A DNA stretch of 64,000 nt from assembly GCA_030765055.1 (NCBI GenBank), contig CM060958.1:920001-984000 (forward strand), written 5' to 3'. This document shows positions 57,310 to 64,000 of this stretch, piece by piece. Source of the DNA: Mantis religiosa (taxonomy: Eukaryota; Arthropoda; Insecta; Mantodea; Mantidae). A program made the translations under genes and the position numbers. The notes beneath the pieces were generated by a model. The model was not told the DNA's origin. It ran no database searches and was given only the letters and a program-made list of their open reading frames with translations. Within the stretch, counting starts at the first letter, position 1; every line of letters begins with the position of its first letter.

Positions 57310-58062
57310 TTCTTCTTTTTCCGAGTTGCTAAGTTTAAGAGTTTTATATTGAAAATCTATAAACTGTATGTCTATAAGGGCCTCTACCCCTAGAAGAAGT
57401 CATCTGTTGATTGCCGTTTACTTCACTGGAATATTTCACTTCGAGTAAATGAAACAGTTTCTCTGTATATTTACTTATTGTCACGTAAGTCGCTTCAGAC
57501 ACACAAATAATGACGAGAAATAGTTCCGTCCACTAGTATTTAAGAATGAGACCAACTTTTACATGGAACATAAGTTTGATAATTGTTTTCTCCAAAACAA
57601 ATGACGAAAATACGACGTGCTTTAGAGTTTTACATGACTTTTTGTCAAAGCGAACAAAACTTTGAATGTTTTGTAGTCGTTATCGCAATGCTCGTTATTA
57701 TGAGCCGCGAATGTACCTATCAGATAACGATGTCAGAAACGTCGCTCGTGGATGGGGTTGTTGTTTTTATTGCAAGGAAGTAGGGTAAGCAAATAATAAC
57801 AAAATAAGCAACAAACATACATGTTGCTTTGTTGTCCACGTCTACCACTTCAAGCTTACATTCTAAAACCTGCGTCATACCAACCTTCTTGCTTCACTCT
57901 ATAACTGATCTTGTGAAAAAGAAAGTTGGTATCACTGCACAGCGATCGTTGACTTAGTTTAGGTTCACACTGCAGTCTAATAAATTAATCTGTTCTATCA
58001 AAGCTGTCTTTTTAAATATTGGCCTTTGTGCGTGTTAAATTTATTTCGGATTACTTTAAGAA
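57310..58062. other. spacer before assembly gap
   Basis: Unique-looking sequence with slightly higher CpG. A 66-codon ORF (57583-57783) has no recognised motif. Confidence 0.45.
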
Positions 58063-59062
58063 NNNNNNNNNNNNNNNNNNNNNNNNNNNNNNNNNNNNNN
58101 NNNNNNNNNNNNNNNNNNNNNNNNNNNNNNNNNNNNNNNNNNNNNNNNNNNNNNNNNNNNNNNNNNNNNNNNNNNNNNNNNNNNNNNNNNNNNNNNNNNN
58201 NNNNNNNNNNNNNNNNNNNNNNNNNNNNNNNNNNNNNNNNNNNNNNNNNNNNNNNNNNNNNNNNNNNNNNNNNNNNNNNNNNNNNNNNNNNNNNNNNNNN
58301 NNNNNNNNNNNNNNNNNNNNNNNNNNNNNNNNNNNNNNNNNNNNNNNNNNNNNNNNNNNNNNNNNNNNNNNNNNNNNNNNNNNNNNNNNNNNNNNNNNNN
58401 NNNNNNNNNNNNNNNNNNNNNNNNNNNNNNNNNNNNNNNNNNNNNNNNNNNNNNNNNNNNNNNNNNNNNNNNNNNNNNNNNNNNNNNNNNNNNNNNNNNN
58501 NNNNNNNNNNNNNNNNNNNNNNNNNNNNNNNNNNNNNNNNNNNNNNNNNNNNNNNNNNNNNNNNNNNNNNNNNNNNNNNNNNNNNNNNNNNNNNNNNNNN
58601 NNNNNNNNNNNNNNNNNNNNNNNNNNNNNNNNNNNNNNNNNNNNNNNNNNNNNNNNNNNNNNNNNNNNNNNNNNNNNNNNNNNNNNNNNNNNNNNNNNNN
58701 NNNNNNNNNNNNNNNNNNNNNNNNNNNNNNNNNNNNNNNNNNNNNNNNNNNNNNNNNNNNNNNNNNNNNNNNNNNNNNNNNNNNNNNNNNNNNNNNNNNN
58801 NNNNNNNNNNNNNNNNNNNNNNNNNNNNNNNNNNNNNNNNNNNNNNNNNNNNNNNNNNNNNNNNNNNNNNNNNNNNNNNNNNNNNNNNNNNNNNNNNNNN
58901 NNNNNNNNNNNNNNNNNNNNNNNNNNNNNNNNNNNNNNNNNNNNNNNNNNNNNNNNNNNNNNNNNNNNNNNNNNNNNNNNNNNNNNNNNNNNNNNNNNNN
59001 NNNNNNNNNNNNNNNNNNNNNNNNNNNNNNNNNNNNNNNNNNNNNNNNNNNNNNNNNNNNNN
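58063..59062. other. assembly gap (1000 N)
   Basis: Exactly 1000 N, a typical fixed-size scaffold gap; the true length is unknown. The ORFs of X residues across it are artefacts. Confidence 1.
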
Positions 59063-60124
59063 GATAAACAATACTACAAACAACCTGTATCTGAGAATTT
59101 CCCGTCAAATTCTCATCATTTGGAATGACATTGGTACAGTTGGCAAGCCTTAAAAATGTAATAATATGATAAAAGACACAATTGTTTGGTTTTCCACATG
59201 GATGGATGCGTTTTCACCTGAGGCACTTAATGTTTTCGCATGAGGGTGGACTGTCCGACGGCCACGATCGATAGTGGCGCTCCTAAAATTAGAAAATAAG
59301 TGGGAGAGGAACCCTCGGACTCCGGCCTGCAAATCCTCAGGTGGCTTCTAATAAACAAATATCCTCAAGACGTATCCTCATTGCACTACACGTTATATAT
59401 AACACAAATGACTTACAGTTACTTGAAAACAAAATCACATCACGACAATTGTCGAAGTACGAAACAAGAACAAAACTAAAATGTTATATAAACAGATTAT
59501 TGTCTCTGCAAGAAAGTATTCCTACAAGGTTTATCTCATATTCATAAAGATAAAAGTTTCATTACACATTTTTTGTACGTATGTAAATGAAAATGAAGTG
59601 ATAGTCAAATGTTTAAATAAATGACAGTGATATATAAGTGGATGGTGATTGCGTTTCAAAAAATAAAGTATTCACAAATTCAAAATAACGAATACCTTGT
59701 TTTATGGGATGCTAACACAAAAACACTTATCTGACATAAGCTGTGCGCTTATGAAGCAACATTTTGTCTATCTCTTATGGTTTATCAGTTATACAAAAGT
59801 CATTCAGAAAGAAGAGAACGCTTGAGGACATTTACAGAAAATACAAAATATACATTTTATTTATATGTTAAAGTTGGTGAAATGTCGATTGGGCTGGACA
59901 CGGGAACATTGTTCAACTGTTTCTTTCATCGCCACGGACGTTGTGTACACATGAGGGTGTGCAAACCCGCACACTGCACATCAAACAAAACCTAACGTTA
60001 CGTACTGCCCTTTTGAGCTCCTTCTATTTCATGACATTTCACAACAAATGAGCCCAGAGTCCATAGAGTTTAGAGTTACTCCACATTCGTTTTTCAGGAT
60101 AAGCGAAAATCCTGGATAAAACCC
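59063..60124. other. spacer after gap, nothing recognised
   Basis: Short ORFs (59150-59332, 59341-59547, 59777-59995) lack known motifs. Confidence 0.45.
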
Positions 60125-60220
60125 TTATCTATCCGGGTAACTCACCGTAACCGAGGCTCGAACTCGGGACCCCTTGAATGTGAGGCAGACACGCGAATAT
60201 CCATGATACAATATCGACAT
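60125..60220 (-). repeat. tRNA-like SINE head
   Basis: Minus strand: ATTGTATCATGGATATTCGC, then CCCGAGTTCGAGCCTCGG, a strong box B match (AGTTCGAGCCT). The body may extend left through 60060-60125. It lacks a full clover-leaf, so it is not called as a tRNA gene. Confidence 0.5.
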
Positions 60221-61297
60221 CATAAAGTTTAGAAGAGATTTAAGACGAAGATGTGTGAAACACTTAAGAGGACGTTAGTGTTTTGTCTGGCGCCGCTACG
60301 TCATTACTTGCCAATTAACATGATTGGTCGATTATCTTAGCTGCGGACAATCATCTCACCCTGTTTGCAGCCCTGTTCATATTTCATTAAACTAACGATA
60401 AATACCAAAGTTTTAAGAACACAACTCGAAAAATTTCCAAAATGTGTTCCCCTACATCTCACACCGCACTTCATATGTTAAACATTCCAACATTTCAGTT
60501 AGTTTCGATTTTTTAAAACAAATGCCTGCAAATATTTGACTGATAACGCCATGTCGTCAGTAGATTTACTGGCATATAAAACAACTCCCGCGGGACAAAC
60601 TTCCGTCACACCGAGTCAGATATGATCTAGACAATTGACGAAATATTTTATTTATCTGCCTCGAGCAAAACAACCAACTCACTTCATGGTACGTTGATAT
60701 GAGCAAACAATCTCTCGCAGCGATATCGATTATCGACTACGGATATCGATGTGGCGAGAGCGCTTCTTTCTTTGGTTTCATGGAAAACTGGACGGCTCCA
60801 AAGTATTGTGGTTAAAATTCCTGACATCAACAAAGGATGTCAAAGACGCAGAGCGTAGCTGAAACAATTGCATGAGATTGTAGTGGACTCGGCCGGAGAT
60901 ATCGCGACGTTCACTTCCTTTACATCATTCCCTTTCATTATCATCTTTCAAAACAAATAAATACAGACAAATGTTCACATAACTCAAAAAATTCTAGTCC
61001 ATTAAAAACCAAACTTATATTTAAGTTTGGTATGCTCTAAACACAAACATTTTCGGGAAATTTCCTCCCCCCTCCGCCAACTTAACGTTCCACTTTGCAT
61101 GGAAAATTTTTGAATAATTTTATTTGCTCAAATACGCTTCAATGGTTTTCACTCAAATTATATGACAAGTTATATTTAATTCTCATACATTCTGGGAATA
61201 GTAGATAACACTTCTTTGCAATCTAAACTATTTTATACAACTGATGACACAGAAAATGAAGCTAGTTACAGTGGAGTAAGAAATATTACACAAATAC
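60221..61297. other. spacer with short shared repeat
   Basis: 60558-60610 shares about 45 bp with 2330-2390. 60700-60780 has several ATCGAT and ATATCGATTATCGAC-type near-palindromes. No gene recognised. Confidence 0.4.
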
Positions 61298-61451
61298 AAA
61301 TATTTGTTAATTAATGTCCACTTATCTTAAGAAGTTGATGTTAATACTTCTTTTTTAAAAAATCGATTTCACGAACATTTGCTCGCATCGTCAGTCCACA
61401 CACTTCGTCGTCAAGATTACTATGTATTTACGTATTACCAACATCTGAAGA

Positions 61452-62870
61452 CTAAACAAACCTAAAAACAGAATCAACTGTCAGTATGTCAAAATTCATT
61501 ACGCAATTTTTACTTAAAAAAAATATTTTTTCCCAACCTATTAAATCTATGGGGAGATTTAATTGTTTTAATAATTTAACTTCGGGATTTATTTCATGGT
61601 TAAATGACCCAAAATGATCTGCTACGGCCGATTTATCAATTTGTTTATATCTAATGTTACGAAAATGTCCTTTCTTTCTGGTTTCCAAACTACGTTTCGT
61701 CTTTCCAATAGAAACCTGATCACAATCTAAACAATTAAATTGATAAACACCAGATTTTTTATTATTAGGAATTTTATCTTTTTTAGAAAATTGTAATAAA
61801 GTGAGTGAGTGAGTGTGTGGTGTTTAAGGGCCTGTCGACAGCAAGGTCATTTGGGCCCTAAATTGTAATAAATTTTAATACTATATTTATTTTAAGGAAC
61901 TTAAGTTATACCAACTTCTTTAAAACATTTTTGAAAATGTTTATTAACCCAAGGATGGTAAGTACATTTTTTAAATTTATAATCATCTTTTATTTTTTTA
62001 AGAGTAGAAATATCATTAACAGTTTTTTTGATATTTACATTTTTCAATTTTCTTTTGTATAAAATCTTTATTAAAACAATTAATTAAAGCAGTATTAATA
62101 ATATGTTTATATTCTTTATTAAATTGTTCTTTATTCAGGGGTATATATATTAATCTATAAATCAAACTATTAAAAACAGCAAATTTATGTGGAAAAGGGT
62201 TAAATTTTTTATTTTTTATTCAATTAACAATATCAGTAGATTTCCTAGAAATACCTAAATCTAATTTGTTATTATTTCTTATTATTTTCAAATCTAGAAA
62301 AGGAAGAAATCCATTAATTTCCGTTTCTAATGTGAATTTTATAGCTTTATCTTGTAAATTTAGTAATTTTATAGCATCGTTATTTTTTTTTCAGTAACAA
62401 TAGCAAAAATATCATCAACATATCTGTACCAGGCTTTAAAAATCAAAGGAAAAGCTTTAGTGACTTGAATTTCGAGAAAACTCATAAAAAGATCAGAAGA
62501 AAAGGTGAAAGAGGATTACCCATTGCTAAGACAGAAGTTTGTTGAAAAAATTCACCATTAAAAGTGAAAAAAAAAAAAAAATGATCCAAATAAAAATCCG
62601 TAAGTTTAACAAAATCAACTATTAAGTCCTCGTGTAAATTTATTGAATTCAACCACTTTTTAAAATAAATTAAAAGTTTTTCTCTAGGAATACTAAGAAA
62701 TAAGGCAGTTACATCAACAGAAATAAGTGTATCAGTTTTAGATAATACAACACTATCAATCTTTTTTATTAGTTCAAAAGAATTTTTAATACTTAAACTT
62801 TCAAATTTATCAAAATTATTAAATTTTGTGTGTAACCATTTTGCTAAATTGTAAGTTGGTGAGTTTAAAC
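61452..62870 (-). pseudogene. PLE RT + GIY-YIG ORF, many frame breaks
   Basis: 61452-61688: METRKKGHFRNIRYKQIDKS, AVADHFGSFNHEINPEVKLL and WEKIFFLSKNCVMNFDIL (GIY-YIG C-terminal). The complements of GIYQFNC (about 61735-61760), FTYHPWVNKHF (about 61930-61965), RKSTDIVN (about 62230), FLPFLDLKII (about 62285-62310), YVDDIFAIV (about 62400-62425) and GNPLSPF (about 62500-62525) occur in order in shifting frames. A 60-bp SINE tip lies at 61800-61858. Confidence 0.75.
61798..61858 (-). repeat. 61-bp SINE 3' tip with target duplication
   Basis: Flanked by AATTGTAATAAA-like repeats (about 61786-61797 and 61862-61873). Minus strand: AGGGCCCAAATGACCTTGCT, then GTCGACAGGCCCTTAAACAC and a CACTCACTCAC tail. 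An extreme 5' truncation of a SINE; it resembles a repeat I recall from orthopteroid insects. Confidence 0.55.
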
Positions 62871-62919
62871 AATTAACATCAACTTCTTAAGATAAGTGGA
62901 CATTAATTAACAAATATTT

Positions 62920-63420
62920 TATACAATCTTGTAGAATTGGCAAGCGTTAAGCGATAGACAATACAACTATTTAAAATAACTTTTGTGCGGCACACGCCAT
63001 TGGTTCCAGTTCTTCAGTAAGTTGGTCAATCTGCCTACAAGAATGTGTATGCAATTGTAAGGTCACCATGTAGCTTCAATAGTCGACACAGCTAGCACAA
63101 ACAAAGCGTACAATTTAATTATTTCTGTGAAGTAATAAGCTTTTGTTGGAGATTCGATATTTATAAAATATTTCAATTGAAGTCACTATTTAACTAACAT
63201 TCGAGAAACTGTTTCTGACAACAGAAGTCTTGCCAATAATTTATTCTGGAGCAGTAGAATGTTTTACAAATACCACTTATAAACAATCATACACTAGGCT
63301 CATTCAAGAGATTGCAATATTTCCATATATTTAACATTTTTGAACTTACGTTACATGGAACACTGGCACAGGGTAGTAGCTAAAATTCAAATTTGAAGAC
63401 GACTTTAATTACTTTTCAGC
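62920..63420. other. spacer before satellite
   Basis: AT-rich, nothing recognised. Confidence 0.5.
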
Positions 63421-64000
63421 ATTGCTCAGTGTGAAAGGGCCTTCATGGCCCCCTTTGTTATTCAGACTGCATGGTGTAGCATTACTCAGTGTGAAAGGAT
63501 CTTCATGGCCCCCTTTGTTATCCAGACTGCGTGGTTTAACATTGCTCAGTGTGAAAGGGCCTTCATGGCCCCCTTTGTTATTCAGACTGCATGGTGTAGC
63601 ATTACTCAGTGTGAAAGGATCTTCATGGCCCCCTTTGTTATCCAGACTGCGTGGTTTAACATTGCTCAGTGTGAAAGGGCCTTCATGGCCCCCTTTGTTA
63701 TTCAGACTGCATGGTGTAGCATTACTCAGTGTGAAAGGATCTTCATGGCCCCCTTTGTTATCCAGACTGCGTGGTTTAACATTGCTCAGTGTGAAAGGGC
63801 CTTCATGGCCCCCTTTGTTATCCAGACTGCATGGTGTAGCATTACTCAGTGTGAAAGGATCTTAATGGCCCCCTTTGTTATCCAGACTGCATGGTGTAGC
63901 ATTACTCAGTGTGAAAGGGCCTTCATGGCCCCCTTTGTTATCCAGACTGCATGGTGTAGCATTACTCAGTGTGAAAGGCCCTTCATGGCCCCCTTTGTTA
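63421..64000 (+). repeat. 60-bp satellite with 120-bp higher-order unit
   Basis: About 9.7 copies of a 60-bp unit (start ATT(G/A)CTCAGTGTGAAAGG), continuing past the window edge. Units alternate A/B types (GGGCCTTC...ATTCAGACTGCATGGTGTAG versus GGATCTTC...ATCCAGACTGCGTGGTTTAA) for the first seven, then homogenise. 60 is a multiple of 3, so the 147-codon ORF is open by chance. Confidence 0.97.

Larger units (their letters stand above)
61298..62919 (-). mobile_element. PLE with 48-bp inverted ends, decayed
   Basis: Exact 48-bp inverted arms at 61298-61345 and 62872-62919. Between them is a minus-strand RT-to-GIY-YIG region with many frame breaks. Same family as the 22-kb and 52-kb remnants. 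The right arm cuts into the RT finger region, showing 5' truncation before the arm was added. Confidence 0.8.

Noticed and set aside
57998..59153. ORFs of about 350-375 codons made of X
   Set aside because: They span the 1000-N assembly gap.
63422..63865. 147-codon repetitive protein
   Set aside because: Satellite translated by chance; no start context, splice sites or composition suggesting a real protein.

Overview
This window is repeat-rich eukaryotic nuclear DNA, most likely from an insect. The evidence is one host gene split by GT-AG introns, many arthropod-type transposons (mariner/Tc1, piggyBac, hAT-like, Jockey/CR1/R1-type LINEs, Penelope-like elements), tRNA-derived SINEs, AT-rich spacers and long microsatellites. 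One short SINE tail at 61.8 kb resembles sequences I associate with polyneopteran insects (Orthoptera, termites and allies); that placement is a weak inference. There are no bacterial features and no CRISPR array. One run of exactly 1000 N (58063-59062) is an assembly gap.

Host gene: five minus-strand exons at 53790-53944, 45683-45801, 43967-44149, 41231-41335 and 39063-39299 join in consistent phase. Together they encode the middle of a BTB-BACK protein that looks related to insect 'serine-enriched protein' (gprs-like). Both ends lie outside what I can identify. Its introns are packed with mariner, LINE, Penelope and SINE insertions and an 819-bp ATT/ATG microsatellite.

Region by region: 1-4.1 kb is AT-rich spacer. 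4.1-4.8 kb is a piggyBac remnant with TTAA ends. 5.1-8.6 kb holds interspersed repeats. 9.7-10.5 kb is a Jockey-type reverse transcriptase remnant. 11.4-15.2 kb is a nest of transposons up to four layers deep. 16.2-18.0 kb is a mariner with a 110-bp tandem array. 19.3-21.4 kb is the best-preserved Penelope-like element (PLE; 630-codon RT plus GIY-YIG ORF with a 14-bp target duplication). 22.0-22.6 kb is a PLE inverted-repeat remnant. 25.1-26.5 kb is a mariner. 27.7-28.7 kb is a hAT-like non-autonomous element. 29.7-31.8 kb is a mariner whose N-terminal domain is expanded into twelve 27-residue repeats. 32.2-35.7 kb is an I/R1-type LINE interrupted by a PLE that contains about 537 bp of pure ATT repeat. 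35.8-37.0 kb is another PLE, followed by SINEs. 39-54 kb is the BTB gene with its inserts. 55.2-57.3 kb is a mariner interrupted by a PLE. 61.3-62.9 kb is another PLE, and 63.4 kb to the end is a 60-bp satellite.

Across the window, PLE copies of several families share a 3' module: a hammerhead-ribozyme-like fold, often followed by a GTAAG(T) motif, frequently with an inverted copy at the other end. Several transposons have also grown internal tandem arrays out of their own coding or terminal sequence (81 bp x12, 110 bp x6, 143 bp x3, about 130 bp x3, about 153 bp x2). These two patterns are the most interesting parts of the window.
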